A stretch of 64,000 bases of DNA from Rhizobium sp. 16-488-2b (GCF_017741815.1 NZ_JAGHMF010000002.1:144986-208985); one strand, 5' to 3'; positions 46,567 through 57,022 are shown, counted from the stretch's first letter. The notes: generated by a model from the sequence alone, not told the origin. Program-made: numbers and translations.

Positions 46567-46776
46567 TCAGTAGTGCGGCGGCTTTGTGATCGCCGGCGCT
46601 TCCAGCGCTTGCTCCTCGAGCGAAAGGAAGCGCTCAGTCAGCCGGTCCAGCTTGGCGCGCGTCTGCTCGACCACCTTCCACTGTTCCGTCAACTGGTCGG
46701 ACAGTTCCTCGATCGTCTTTGCCTGATGGGCGACGGTTTCCTCGAGTTGGGTGATACGATCGGTCTGATCAGACAT
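46567..46776 (-). CDS. slyX: SlyX-like coiled-coil protein
   Basis: 69 residues. The heptad pattern RITQLEETVAHQAKTIEELSDQL predicts a coiled coil over most of the length, and the end ITKPPHY is the SlyX signature (PPHY). The function is unknown in all bacteria where it is found. Confidence 0.88.
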   Translation of the reverse strand: MSDQTDRITQLEETVAHQAKTIEELSDQLTEQWKVVEQTRAKLDRLTERFLSLEEQALEAPAITKPPHY

Positions 46777-46882
46777 CGGGCTCTCCTTGCCACGACCGGC
46801 CAGATGAACCGGTCATGTGATTGCGCTCTCCAAAGCGGAAATAGGCCGCAAGGTCAATCGTTTCGAGAGGGGCCGCCGCCGA

Positions 46883-46905
46883 TTCACAAAGTGAACCGTT
46901 TGGTT
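46883..46905. promoter_or_regulatory. Paired palindromes upstream of uxaC
   Basis: TTCACAAAGTGAA (46883-46895) and the overlapping AACCGTTTGGTT (46894-46905) are both perfect inverted repeats, 65-87 bases before uxaC. They may be operator sites for a GntR- or LacI-type regulator. Confidence 0.35.
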
Positions 46906-46969
46906 ACTAAAAGCCCTTGCCGCATCTTTTTTTGTGCGCTAGGCCGATAGGCACCAGGGAGGAATAAAG

Positions 46970-48385
46970 ATGGATATCGGCAATGGATTTCTGCATCCGG
47001 ACCGGCTCTTTCCGGCCGATCCGGCAACGCGCAGCATAGCGCGCGAGCTTTACGAGAGCGTCAGCGCTCTCCCGATCGTCAGCCCGCACGGGCACACCGA
47101 GCCCTCCTGGTTCGCCGACGACAAGCCCTTCGAAGACGCTGCCTCGCTGCTCGTCATTCCCGATCACTATCTCTTCCGCATGCTGCACAGCGTCGGCGTC
47201 AAGCTCGACGACCTCGGCGTTCCCCGCCTCGACGGCAAGCCCGTTTCGTCCGGCCGCGACATCTGGCGCACCTTCGCCGCGCACTATCATCTCTTCCGCG
47301 GCACGCCGTCGAGCCTCTGGGTCGATCACGCAATGTCGGCCGTGCTCGGCTGCGAGGAGCCGCTGACATCGAGGAATGCCGACACGCTCTACGATCACAT
47401 CAATGCGCAGCTGGCGCTGCCGGAGTTCCGCCCGCGCGCGCTCCACAAGCGCTTCGGCATCGAGACGATCGCCACCACCGAGGGCGCGCTCGACCAGCTG
47501 CCGCACCATCAGAAGATGGCCGAAGATGGCTGGATCGGCCGTGTGCGCACCACTTATCGCCCCGATAGCGTCACCGATCCCGATGCCGTCGGTTTCCGCG
47601 AAAATCTCGCGAAGCTCGGTGAGCTCACCGGTTGCGACGTCGCAAGCTGGGATGGCCTGATCGAGGCGCATCGCAAGCGCCGCGCCTATTTCCGCCAGTT
47701 CGGCGCCACCGCCACCGACCACGGCGTCCCCACCGCCTTCACCGCCGATCTTCCGCATTCGGACAAGCAGCGGCTGCTCGACCGGGCGCACAAGGGTACG
47801 CTCGAGGCCGGCGAAGCCGAGCTCTTCCGTGGCCAGATGCTGACCGAGATGGCCGGGCTTTCGGCGGAAGACGGCATGGTCATGCAGATCCACGCCGGCT
47901 CGCGCCGCAATACCGACCGCGAACTCTTCCAGACGCGCGGGCCGAACATGGGCGCCGATATCCCGACGACGACCGATTGGGTTGGCGGGCTCTCCGCACT
48001 TCTGGCGAAATACGGCCATGCGCCGGGCCTGCGCGTGCTGCTCTTCACGCTCGATGAAACCACCTATGCCCGCGAACTGGCGCCGATGGCCGGCCACTGG
48101 CCCTGCCTGATGATTGGCCCGCCATGGTGGTTCCACGACAGCCCGGCCGGCATCCGCCGCTATCTCGATCAGGTGGTCGAGACGGCAGGCTTTGCCAACA
48201 TGGCCGGCTTCAACGACGATACCCGCGCGCTGCTCTCCATCCCCGCCCGCCACGATGTCTGGCGCCGCGAGGTCTGCGGCTTCCTGGCGACGCTGGCGGC
48301 GGAGCATCGGATATCGCGCCAGGATGCGGCGATCGCCGCCGCCGATCTCTCTTACGGCAACGCCAAGAAGGCCTACAAGCTGTGA
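46970..48385 (+). CDS. uxaC: Glucuronate isomerase
   Basis: 471 residues. It isomerises D-glucuronate to D-fructuronate (and galacturonate to tagaturonate), the first step of hexuronate catabolism. The family start DRLFPADPATRSIARELYESV and VSPHGHTEPSWFADDKPFED (metal-binding HGH) are present. The middle QIHAGSRRNTDRELF and the end DVWRREVCGFL are also typical. A strong AGGGAGG site precedes the ATG. The stop overlaps the next gene's GTG. Confidence 0.95.
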   Translation: MDIGNGFLHPDRLFPADPATRSIARELYESVSALPIVSPHGHTEPSWFADDKPFEDAASLLVIPDHYLFRMLHSVGVKLDDLGVPRLDGKPVSSGRDIWRTFAAHYHLFRGTPSSLWVDHAMSAVLGCEEPLTSRNADTLYDHINAQLALPEFRPRALHKRFGIETIATTEGALDQLPHHQKMAEDGWIGRVRTTYRPDSVTDPDAVGFRENLAKLGELTGCDVASWDGLIEAHRKRRAYFRQFGATATDHGVPTAFTADLPHSDKQRLLDRAHKGTLEAGEAELFRGQMLTEMAGLSAEDGMVMQIHAGSRRNTDRELFQTRGPNMGADIPTTTDWVGGLSALLAKYGHAPGLRVLLFTLDETTYARELAPMAGHWPCLMIGPPWWFHDSPAGIRRYLDQVVETAGFANMAGFNDDTRALLSIPARHDVWRREVCGFLATLAAEHRISRQDAAIAAADLSYGNAKKAYKL

Positions 48386-49836
48386 CCGAACGACTGACGC
48401 GCCTCACCGGCCTCGCACATACAGCCAAGCTCCCCGCCTTCAACCGGGATGTGCTGAAGCCGGGCATCCTGCATCTCGGCCCCGGCGCCTTCTTCCGCGC
48501 CCACTTCGCGCCCTATACGGATGCGGCGCTGGCGCTTGGTGGCGGCGATTGGGGGATCGAGGTGGCAAGCCTGCGCACCGCCGATGTCGCCGATCATCTG
48601 AACGAGCAGAACGGCCTCTACACCATGCTGGTGCGCGACACGGAAGGCACGGTCGCGCATGTCATGGGCCCGATCCTGAAAGCCCATGTCGCGACCCGCA
48701 ATCCCGACGAACTGCTGGCCCGGCTCGAAGACCCGGCCATCCGCATCGTCAGCCTGACGGTAACCGAAAAGGCCTATGGCTTCGATGCCGCCACCGGCGG
48801 TCTCGATCTCAAGCATGCCGATATCGCAGCCGACCTTCAAAACCGCCACGCGCCGCGCGGCGTCATCGGCTATCTCGTCGAGGGCCTCGCCCGCCGCCGC
48901 GCCAAGGGTATCGCGCCATTCACTGCGCTTAGCTGCGACAACCTTCCGAGCAACGGTGCTGTCCTGAAGCGCCTCGTGCTCGATTTCGCCGGCCGTGTCG
49001 ATCCCGAGCTCAAGGCCTGGATCGAGGCCAACGTCCCGTTCCCCTCGACCATGGTCGACCGCATCACGCCTGCCAGCACCGAGGCCACCTATCGCGACGC
49101 CGAAATGCTCATCGGCCGCGTCGATCTTGTTGCGATCGAGACCGAACCCTTCACGCAGTGGGTCATCGAGGACAGCTTCGCCAATGGCCGCCCGCAATGG
49201 GAAAAGGCCGGCGCGCTGATGGTCGAGGATGTCTCGGCCTATGAGAAGATGAAGCTGCGCATGTTGAACGGCGCGCATTCGCTGCTCGCCTATCTCGGTT
49301 ATATCGGCGGCTATGAATTCATCCGCGACGTGATGGACGATACCGGCTTAGCCGCCCTCGCGCGCCGCCACATGAACGCCGCCGCCGCCACGCTCGATCC
49401 GGTTCCCGGCATCGATCTGGAAGCCTATGCCGACGAATTGACAGCCCGCTTTGCAAACAAGGCGATCGCCCACCGCACCTACCAGATCGCCATGGACGGC
49501 ACCCAGAAGCTGCCGCAGCGCCTGTTGGAGCCGGCCACGGAAGCGCTGGCCGATGGCAGCAAGGCCGAAACCTACGCCATCGCCGTCGCCGCCTGGATGC
49601 GTTACGCGCTCGGCATCGACCGCAACGGCAAGGCCTACGAACTGCGCGACCCCCGCGCCGCCGAGATCGCGGCATTGCTGGCGGACATCCCCCGCAACGG
49701 CGGCGCGGTGGCCGCCGCGCTGTTCGCGCTCCCCGGGCTGTTTCCGGCGGCGCTCACCGAAAACCTCGCCTGGACCGAGGATGTGGCCAACAAGCTCGAT
49801 ATCCTGATCCAGGACAACAAGCTGCCGTTGTTTTAG
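48382..49836 (+). CDS. uxuB: Fructuronate reductase / mannitol dehydrogenase family
   Basis: 484 residues from a GTG at 48382, overlapping the uxaC TGA. It reduces D-fructuronate to D-mannonate with NADH. The Rossmann segment LKPGILHLGPGAFFRAHFA is at the start and the family signature SCDNLPSNGAVLKRLVLDFA is in the middle. The catalytic Lys lies in YEKMKLRMLNGAHS. Pairing with uxaC argues for fructuronate rather than mannitol as substrate. Confidence 0.9.
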   Translation: MTERLTRLTGLAHTAKLPAFNRDVLKPGILHLGPGAFFRAHFAPYTDAALALGGGDWGIEVASLRTADVADHLNEQNGLYTMLVRDTEGTVAHVMGPILKAHVATRNPDELLARLEDPAIRIVSLTVTEKAYGFDAATGGLDLKHADIAADLQNRHAPRGVIGYLVEGLARRRAKGIAPFTALSCDNLPSNGAVLKRLVLDFAGRVDPELKAWIEANVPFPSTMVDRITPASTEATYRDAEMLIGRVDLVAIETEPFTQWVIEDSFANGRPQWEKAGALMVEDVSAYEKMKLRMLNGAHSLLAYLGYIGGYEFIRDVMDDTGLAALARRHMNAAAATLDPVPGIDLEAYADELTARFANKAIAHRTYQIAMDGTQKLPQRLLEPATEALADGSKAETYAIAVAAWMRYALGIDRNGKAYELRDPRAAEIAALLADIPRNGGAVAAALFALPGLFPAALTENLAWTEDVANKLDILIQDNKLPLF

Positions 49837-49967
49837 AGGCTACCATTGCCTCAGCACAGTCGTGGCGAAGGAAGATAGCGACGGCATTCCGTCGCAGCGG
49901 CTTTCACGGCAGCGGACATGGGCCTATATGAGGGATGCCGCAGCTACGCGGTTGAGTGGGCTTTGCG

Positions 49968-50435
49968 ATGGATAGCGAGATACAGGGACGAGCGGCGCAT
50001 TCGGCGGCGATCAGGCAGCGGGCCGAGGCGGAGATGGCGGGCATGGGGGTCGATGCGGCGTTTATCGATCGTCTGGTCGAGACGTTTTATGGGCGCGTGC
50101 TTGCGCATCCCGCGCTGGGGCCGGTGTTCGACGCCAGGCTTTCCGGGCGGTGGCCGGAGCATATGGAGAAGATGAAGAGCTTCTGGTCATCCGTCGCCTT
50201 TCGAAGCGGCGCTTATGGCGGCAAGCCGGTGCAGGCGCATGTCGGCGTGGCCAACATGACGCCGGATCTCTTTCCACAATGGCTGGCGCTGTTTTCCGCG
50301 ACGCTCGACGATATCGCCCCCTCCGACGAGGCGAAGGCATGGTTCATGGCGACGGCCGAGCGGATCGCCAGGAGCCTGACGCTCTCACTGTTCTATAATC
50401 CCGCGCTCGACGATCCCAGGCTGAAGAAGGGCTGA
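49968..50435 (+). CDS. Group III truncated haemoglobin
   Basis: 155 residues with the 2-on-2 globin pattern: FIDRLVETFYGRVLAHPALGPVF (helices A-B), HMEKMKSFWSSVAFRSGAYGG (helix E with a Trp) and the proximal His in PVQAHVGVANMTPDLFPQWLALF. Group III globins bind oxygen and NO tightly; the function is unknown. The ATG at 49968 follows GAGTGGG. Confidence 0.88.
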   Translation: MDSEIQGRAAHSAAIRQRAEAEMAGMGVDAAFIDRLVETFYGRVLAHPALGPVFDARLSGRWPEHMEKMKSFWSSVAFRSGAYGGKPVQAHVGVANMTPDLFPQWLALFSATLDDIAPSDEAKAWFMATAERIARSLTLSLFYNPALDDPRLKKG

Positions 50436-50456
50436 GATCGCCGGGCCTGCCCGAGA

Positions 50457-50975
50457 TCAGGCAATGCGCTTGTAGAAGAAGGTGGAGGCGCAGAAGCCGC
50501 CTTCCGGCCAGAGCGCGTAATCCGGGATGACGCCGACGCGCTCCCAGCCCAATCGCGGATAGATCGCTTCGGCATCGCTGCCGGTCGCGGTATCCAGCAC
50601 GAGAATGGTCTTGCCGCGACGCACGGCTTCCTCTTCGGCGGCGCGCATCAGGAGGCGCGCCAGGCCCTTGCCGCGCGCGGCGCGGTGGACGAGGAGCTTC
50701 TTGAGGTCGGCGCGGTGCGGCTGGTTCGGCATCTGGGCGGCGCCGATCTGCACGGTGCCTAGCACCCTGCCCTCCAGCTCGGCGACGAAAAGCAGGGTAG
50801 CGCCCGTGGCGACGCTCTCGGCAACGGCCTGCCAGTAAGGTTCGGCGTCTTCACGCGTATAGGGCTGCATGAAGCCGACGGAGGCGCCGCCATCGACGCA
50901 ATCGACAAGCACATCGCAAAGATCGGGTATCGCGGCGCGCGCTTCTGTCGCGTCGAGCAGACGGATGGTGGTCAT
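50457..50975 (-). CDS. GNAT family N-acetyltransferase
   Basis: 172 residues. The GNAT core is KLLVHRAARGKGLARLLMRAAEEEAVRRGKTILVLDTATGSDAE (pyrophosphate-binding RAARGKGLAR near residue 100). The end YALWPEGGFCASTFFYKRI is seen in acetyltransferases of this subfamily. The likely substrate is an amine or antibiotic but is not defined. It is preceded by the XRE-cupin regulator gene (18 bases), so they probably form an operon. Confidence 0.85.
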   Translation of the reverse strand: MTTIRLLDATEARAAIPDLCDVLVDCVDGGASVGFMQPYTREDAEPYWQAVAESVATGATLLFVAELEGRVLGTVQIGAAQMPNQPHRADLKKLLVHRAARGKGLARLLMRAAEEEAVRRGKTILVLDTATGSDAEAIYPRLGWERVGVIPDYALWPEGGFCASTFFYKRIA

Positions 50976-50993
50976 GGGGTCTCCTGAGATCAG

Positions 50994-51563
50994 TTAATGG
51001 CGGCGGCGGTCGAGCACGACGCAATAGCGGGCCGGCGCCGGGCCGGGATTGTGAAAGACATGGCCTTCGGCCACGGGCATGAAGAGGCAATCGCCCGGAA
51101 GCAGGCGATGCACGGTGTTGTCGCCCGTCGTCATCTCCATCTCGCCATCGAACATCCAGATATGCTGGGTCATGCCGCTGGCGGCCGCATGCGGCGGAAA
51201 GCTGACGCGGGCGCCGGCCGGGAACTCGACATCGACGATATCGACATCCGACGTGGTGCCCGGCGGCGAGACGGCGCGCCTGATGTAGCCGGTCTCGGGG
51301 TCGCGCCAGACCTGCTGGTCCTGCTGGCGCAGCAGCGGCGCGGCCTCGCCCTCCTCCGCGAAGAAGGCCGAGAGCGACAGGCCGAGGGCGGCGCAGACGC
51401 GGGCGAGCAGTGCTGCGGTCGGGCTCGCCTCGCCGCGCTCGATGCGCGATATCATTGCCCGGCTGACGCCGGACGCGGTGGCGAGTTCGTCGAGCTTCAG
51501 GTTTCTGTCGCTTCTCAGCCTGCGAATCCTGAAGCCGATCGCGGTTTCGAGTTCCTGTTCCAT
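50994..51563 (-). CDS. XRE family regulator with C-terminal cupin domain
   Basis: 189 residues. The N-terminal helix-turn-helix (IGFRIRRLRSDRNLKLDELATASGVSRAMISRIERG) covers about residues 7-60, and the cupin sensor (VEFPAGARVSFPPH ... GDCLFMPVAEGHVFHNPG) about 100-185. Such regulators often control a neighbouring catabolic or transfer gene, here the GNAT downstream. I chose the ATG at 51563; a Met at 51575 is also in frame and sits right beside a palindromic operator. Confidence 0.86.
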   Translation of the reverse strand: MEQELETAIGFRIRRLRSDRNLKLDELATASGVSRAMISRIERGEASPTAALLARVCAALGLSLSAFFAEEGEAAPLLRQQDQQVWRDPETGYIRRAVSPPGTTSDVDIVDVEFPAGARVSFPPHAAASGMTQHIWMFDGEMEMTTGDNTVHRLLPGDCLFMPVAEGHVFHNPGPAPARYCVVLDRRRH

Positions 51564-51575
51564 TATCCGATCCAT

Positions 51576-51595
51576 ATTTCTACTATAATAGAAAT
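51576..51595. promoter_or_regulatory. Palindromic operator of the XRE-cupin regulator
   Basis: Perfect 7-bp arms ATTTCTA/TAGAAAT spaced by 6 bases, overlapping TATAAT (plus strand, 51584-51589) in the gap between the regulator and lepA. It is a likely autoregulatory site. Confidence 0.55.
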
Positions 51596-51711
51596 GCATG
51601 GTTCAATCGTGGAATCAAGCGCTATTTTCGCCGCCTGATGGAGCGACTTATCGTAAACGAAACCCTGCTTTTCCGCTTTGCGGCAAGGGGATGCGCTGCT
51701 ATATGCGGCGC

Positions 51712-53538
<1,827 letters not shown>

Positions 53539-53553
53539 GGGCTTTTCAGCCGA

Positions 53554-53584
53554 CATCCATGCGCCTATGATTTGCGCATGGATG
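53554..53584. promoter_or_regulatory. Perfect inverted repeat upstream of ccdA
   Basis: CATCCATGCGC (53554-53564) and GCGCATGGATG (53574-53584), ending 10 bases before the ccdA ATG. It could be the CcdAB operator, the lepA terminator, or both. Confidence 0.55.
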
Positions 53585-53594
53585 GAGACCTGTC

Positions 53595-53825
53595 ATGTCG
53601 CAATCTATACGCACACCGACCACATTGCCGGTCGATGAGGAACTTCTCGCGGCAGCCCGCGAACTGAAGATCGATATTTCAGAGGCCGTCGAAGACGGCA
53701 TAGCGAAAGCCGTCAAAGCCGAGCGGGAACGCCTCTGGCGGATCGAAAATGCCGAGGCGATTGCAGCCTCCAATGCTTATGTCGAGAAAAACGGATTGCC
53801 GCTCGCCAAGTACCGGCAATTCTGA
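53595..53825 (+). CDS. ccdA: CcdA-type antitoxin
   Basis: 76 residues. The ribbon-helix-helix part LPVDEELLAAARELKIDISEAVEDGIAKAVK (two pieces: LPVDEELLAAARELKIDIS, VEDGIAKAV) is followed by the toxin-wrapping tail WRIENAEAIAASNAYVEKNGLPLAKYRQF, whose ENAEAI...YVEKNGLPLA pattern is classic CcdA. The TGATG overlap with ccdB gives translational coupling. Confidence 0.92.
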   Translation: MSQSIRTPTTLPVDEELLAAARELKIDISEAVEDGIAKAVKAERERLWRIENAEAIAASNAYVEKNGLPLAKYRQF

Positions 53826-54124
53826 TGGCGCGGTTTCATGTCTATCGCCTCAGACATGAACAGACATTGGTCCTAGACCTGCAATCGAACCTACTTGATG
53901 AGCTGACGACGCGAATGGTGGCGCCGCTGCTCTTGCCAGGAGAGCTGACCACCACCGTGCGTCAGCTCAATCCGCAATTCACGATCGACAATGCACATTA
54001 TGTGATGGCCACCCAATTCATCGGCGTGGTCCCACTGAGCGATCTTGGGTATGCCACCGCCGATCTTACGCGGGAGAGCCACCGCATCACAGGCGCACTC
54101 GATTTCCTCTTCCAGGGTTTCTAA
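53825..54124 (+). CDS. ccdB: CcdB-type toxin (gyrase poison)
   Basis: 99 residues, the normal length. FHVYRLRHEQTLVLDLQSNLLDELTTRMVAPLL and DLTRESHRITGALDFLFQGF match CcdB, which traps DNA gyrase on DNA; the C-terminal FLFQGF corresponds to the gyrase-contact end. It forms a complete chromosomal type II pair with ccdA, between lepA and a repeat element. Confidence 0.92.
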   Translation: MARFHVYRLRHEQTLVLDLQSNLLDELTTRMVAPLLLPGELTTTVRQLNPQFTIDNAHYVMATQFIGVVPLSDLGYATADLTRESHRITGALDFLFQGF

Positions 54125-54225
54125 AGCGCCGCGATTTTTCAGATTCGCTCCTTGCGCTTTAGGTCCTTGTTTTGTCGCATGTCGTTATCGCAAAATCGCT
54201 TCGCACTTTTGCGCGACATGCACTA
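54123..54225. repeat. Rhizobial palindromic repeat
   Basis: It begins AAAGCGCCGCG and ends ATGCACTAG. Stems are 54177-54184/54214-54221 (8 bp) and 54190-54195/54207-54212 (6 bp). It resembles a widespread rhizobial intergenic repeat with AAAGCG...GCATGT...ACATGCAGTAG ends (recalled, not searched). It ends inside the stop codon of the GFA gene. Confidence 0.55.
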
Positions 54226-54681
54226 GGTGTTCCGCGCCATATAATCCTTCGTCAGCTTTTCGTAATCCTGCATCTCCGGCAGGGCCTCGTAGCTGTGCTC
54301 AGCGCCGGTTTCGGCGAAGGCGAGCTTCTCGCGGGTCCATGTCTCGATGAAGGGCGTGAACCAGCTGGCGTCGTCGAGCATGGTCGGGCGCAGGTTGACG
54401 AACCACTCCATGCCTTCTGTCTTCGTGAACATCCAGGTCATGCAGTGCGGGCAGAAATAGTGGTGCGACATGGCGCCGTGCAGGCCGCCGATGACGGGTT
54501 CGCCGCTGGTGATCTCGAAACCATCAGAGGGGATCGCCGCGCTCAGCGAATAGGCGCTTGAGGACATGATCTGGCAGCCGGTGCAGTGGCAGGCCATGGT
54601 CAAAAGCGGCTTGGCGCTGATCTTCAATCGCACGCGACCGCAGCGGCAGCCACCCTCGCTCGGCAAATTCAACTGGCTCAT
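54223..54681 (-). CDS. GFA family (glutathione-dependent formaldehyde-activating enzyme-like) protein
   Basis: 152 residues. Zinc-binding cysteines occur as GGCRCGRVRL, CHCTGCQ and FCPHC, the GFA family pattern. Members other than true Gfa (glutathione-formaldehyde adduct formation) have unknown roles, so only the fold is claimed. The ATG at 54681 has AGGGAGATAG upstream. Its stop codon lies in the adjacent repeat element. Confidence 0.87.
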   Translation of the reverse strand: MSQLNLPSEGGCRCGRVRLKISAKPLLTMACHCTGCQIMSSSAYSLSAAIPSDGFEITSGEPVIGGLHGAMSHHYFCPHCMTWMFTKTEGMEWFVNLRPTMLDDASWFTPFIETWTREKLAFAETGAEHSYEALPEMQDYEKLTKDYMARNT

Positions 54682-54820
54682 CTCTATCTCCCTGATTCCG
54701 ATTGAGATGATAGCGCCCGGCGGGCGGAGATGAAGGGGATCGGTCGAATAAATGCGGCTTGGTAGCGAACTCTCAACTTGCGGGAAGAGGTAGCCACTCG
54801 CAGGTCTCTCATCCTGCCTC

Positions 54821-54901
54821 ATTGAAAATGCGAAATAATCTGTCGCCACTGCGACATATCCGTACCGATGGGGCATCGACTGTCGCAATTGCATTTTCAA
54901 T
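54821..54901. promoter_or_regulatory. Inverted repeats upstream of oppA
   Basis: In the 487-base gap 54682-55168, ATTGAAAATGC (54821-54831) and GCATTTTCAAT (54891-54901) are a perfect 11-bp inverted pair. They enclose the hairpin TGTCGC/GCGACA (54841-54856). GCGACATAT recurs near 54851 and 54975. No ORF is evident in the gap. It probably holds the opp promoter and operators, unidentified. Confidence 0.4.
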
Positions 54902-55168
54902 CAGTGATTGTTTATATCCTTATTTAGGCATCGACCAAAGTGCAGGAAATCCTTCTTGCCAATGCTATGTCTCGCGCGACATATCGACTTTTAACCGGCT
55001 AATAGGCAGTTTTTTCACCCGGTTTTCCCCACTATTCGCAGCTTTCGTTTTGGGGGTTGCAACGGCCGACCTTTACGATAGGTTGCGCGTTGACTTGCAC
55101 GTAACAGGTCACCAAGGGAACAACGACGAATAAAAGGCGCTAAAAAGCCTAGAAAGGTGGGCCCCCAC

Positions 55169-56749
55169 ATGAACTTCCCCACAAAGAAAATTCTTGCCTC
55201 CGCAGTGCTTGGCTCGCTGCTGGCATTCTCCGCCCACGCGGCGACGATCAACATTCACAATGGCGGCGATCCGCAATCGCTCGATCCGCAGAAGCTCTCC
55301 GGCGACTGGGAGAACCGCATTGCCGGCGACATCTTCGAAGGTCTGGTGACCGAGGATGCGCATGACAATCCTGTCGCCGGCCAGGCCGCGAGCTGGACGA
55401 TCTCCGACGACCGCAAGGTCTATACCTTCAAGCTGCGCGACGGCATCCAGTGGTCTGATGGCCACCCGGTGACCGCAGGCGACTTCGTGTTCGCCTTCCA
55501 GCGCCTGATGGACCCAAAGAACGCCGCCGACTACGCCTATCTGCAGTTCACCATCAAGAACGCCGAGAAGATCAACAAGGGCGAGATCACCGATTTCAGC
55601 CAGCTGGGCGTCAAGGCGATCGACGACAAGACGCTCGAGATCACGCTTGAAAACCCGACCCCTTACTTCCTCAACGCGCTGATGCACTACACGGCCTATC
55701 CGCTGCCGAAGCATGTCATCGATGCCAAGGGCGCCGACTGGGTGAAGATCGGCAACATCGTTACTAACGGTCCGTACACGCCGACGGAATGGGTTCCGGG
55801 CAGCCACGTCACAACCAAGAAGAACGACAAGTATTGGGATGCCGCGAACGTCAAGATCGATGGCGCCAAGTTCTTCGTGCTCGAAGACCAGGAAGCCGCG
55901 CTGAAGCGCTACCGCGCCGGTGAATTCGACATTCTCACCGACTTCCCGACCGACCAGTATGAGTGGATGAAGAAGAACCTGCCGGGCCAGGCGCATGTCG
56001 CCCCGTTCTCCGGCCTCTACTACTACGTCATCAACTCGCAGAAGGGCCCGACCGCCGACAAGCGCGTGCGTCAGGCGCTGTCCATGGCGATCAACCGCGA
56101 AGTGATCGGACCGCAGATCCTCGGCACCGGCGAACTGCCGGCTTACTCCTGGGTACCGCCGGGCACCGCCAATTACGGCGAGCCGGCCTACATCTCCTGG
56201 AAGGATGAGCCTTACAAGCAGAAGGTCGAAGAGGCCAAGAAGCTCTTGACGGAAGCCGGATTCGGACCCGACAAGCCGCTCACCCTGCAACTCAAGTACA
56301 ATACCAACGACAACCACAAGCGCATCGCCGTTGCGATCGCCGCCATGTGGAAGCCGCTCGGCGTCAATGTCGAACTCATCAACGCCGAAACCAAGGTGCA
56401 TTACGACCAGCTGCAGCGCGGCGACGTGCAGGTTGGCCGCGCCGGCTGGCTCGCCGACTACAACGATCCGGACAACTTCCTGAACCTGCTCGTCACCGGC
56501 GTGCAGATGAATTATGGCCGCTGGTCGAACGCCGACTACGACAAGCTGATCAAGGACGGCAATGCCGAAACCGATCTGACGAAGCGTGCGGAGATGTTCA
56601 AGAAGGCGGAGCAGATCGCACTCGACGACAGCGCCGCGTTGCCGATCTACTACTACGTTTCCAAGAACGTGGTCTCGCCGAAGATCGAAGGCTTCGTCGA
56701 CAACATCCAGGACATCCACCGCACCCGCTGGCTGTCCATCAAGGAATAG
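55169..56749 (+). CDS. oppA: Oligopeptide ABC transporter, periplasmic binding protein
   Basis: 526 residues. Signal peptide MNFPTKKILASAVLGSLL ... SAHA, cleaved near residue 25. The start NIHNGGDPQSLDPQKLSGDWENRIAGDIFEGL and PTPYFLNALMHYTAYPLPKHV are typical of OppA/MppA. It captures oligopeptides in the periplasm. The ATG at 55169 follows AAAGGTGGG. The other opp genes are downstream after a RIME-containing gap. Confidence 0.93.
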   Translation: MNFPTKKILASAVLGSLLAFSAHAATINIHNGGDPQSLDPQKLSGDWENRIAGDIFEGLVTEDAHDNPVAGQAASWTISDDRKVYTFKLRDGIQWSDGHPVTAGDFVFAFQRLMDPKNAADYAYLQFTIKNAEKINKGEITDFSQLGVKAIDDKTLEITLENPTPYFLNALMHYTAYPLPKHVIDAKGADWVKIGNIVTNGPYTPTEWVPGSHVTTKKNDKYWDAANVKIDGAKFFVLEDQEAALKRYRAGEFDILTDFPTDQYEWMKKNLPGQAHVAPFSGLYYYVINSQKGPTADKRVRQALSMAINREVIGPQILGTGELPAYSWVPPGTANYGEPAYISWKDEPYKQKVEEAKKLLTEAGFGPDKPLTLQLKYNTNDNHKRIAVAIAAMWKPLGVNVELINAETKVHYDQLQRGDVQVGRAGWLADYNDPDNFLNLLVTGVQMNYGRWSNADYDKLIKDGNAETDLTKRAEMFKKAEQIALDDSAALPIYYYVSKNVVSPKIEGFVDNIQDIHRTRWLSIKE

Positions 56750-56796
56750 AGAGAGGCATTGTCTTCACCCTGCCCGGGGGTGATTGCATCTTGAGA

Positions 56797-56932
56797 AAGA
56801 CCCTCTCTGGCCTGCCGGCCATCTCCCCCACAAGGGGGAGAAGACCTGCCGCGCCAACTCTGCCCCAATCACGCCTCGGCGGATCGGCTGGGTTAAGCCC
56901 TCCCCCTTGTGGGGAGGGTTGGGAGGGGTCTT
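56797..56932. repeat. RIME1-type rhizobial intergenic mosaic element (copy 3)
   Basis: It lies between oppA and oppB. Its left arm is CTGCCGGCCATCTCCCCCACAAGG and its right arm CCCTCCCCCTTGTGGGGAGG, the latter shared with copy 1 (each abbreviated to palindrome cores). The strong stems may stabilise the oppA message or reduce downstream expression. Confidence 0.82.
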
Positions 56933-57022
56933 TCCCACACTATTGCCTTCGCATCCGCCAGAACCAGTTTCGACTGGTCGCGATGATGCGAAAGACCCGG
57001 CGCAGGAAAGACCGTCACCACC

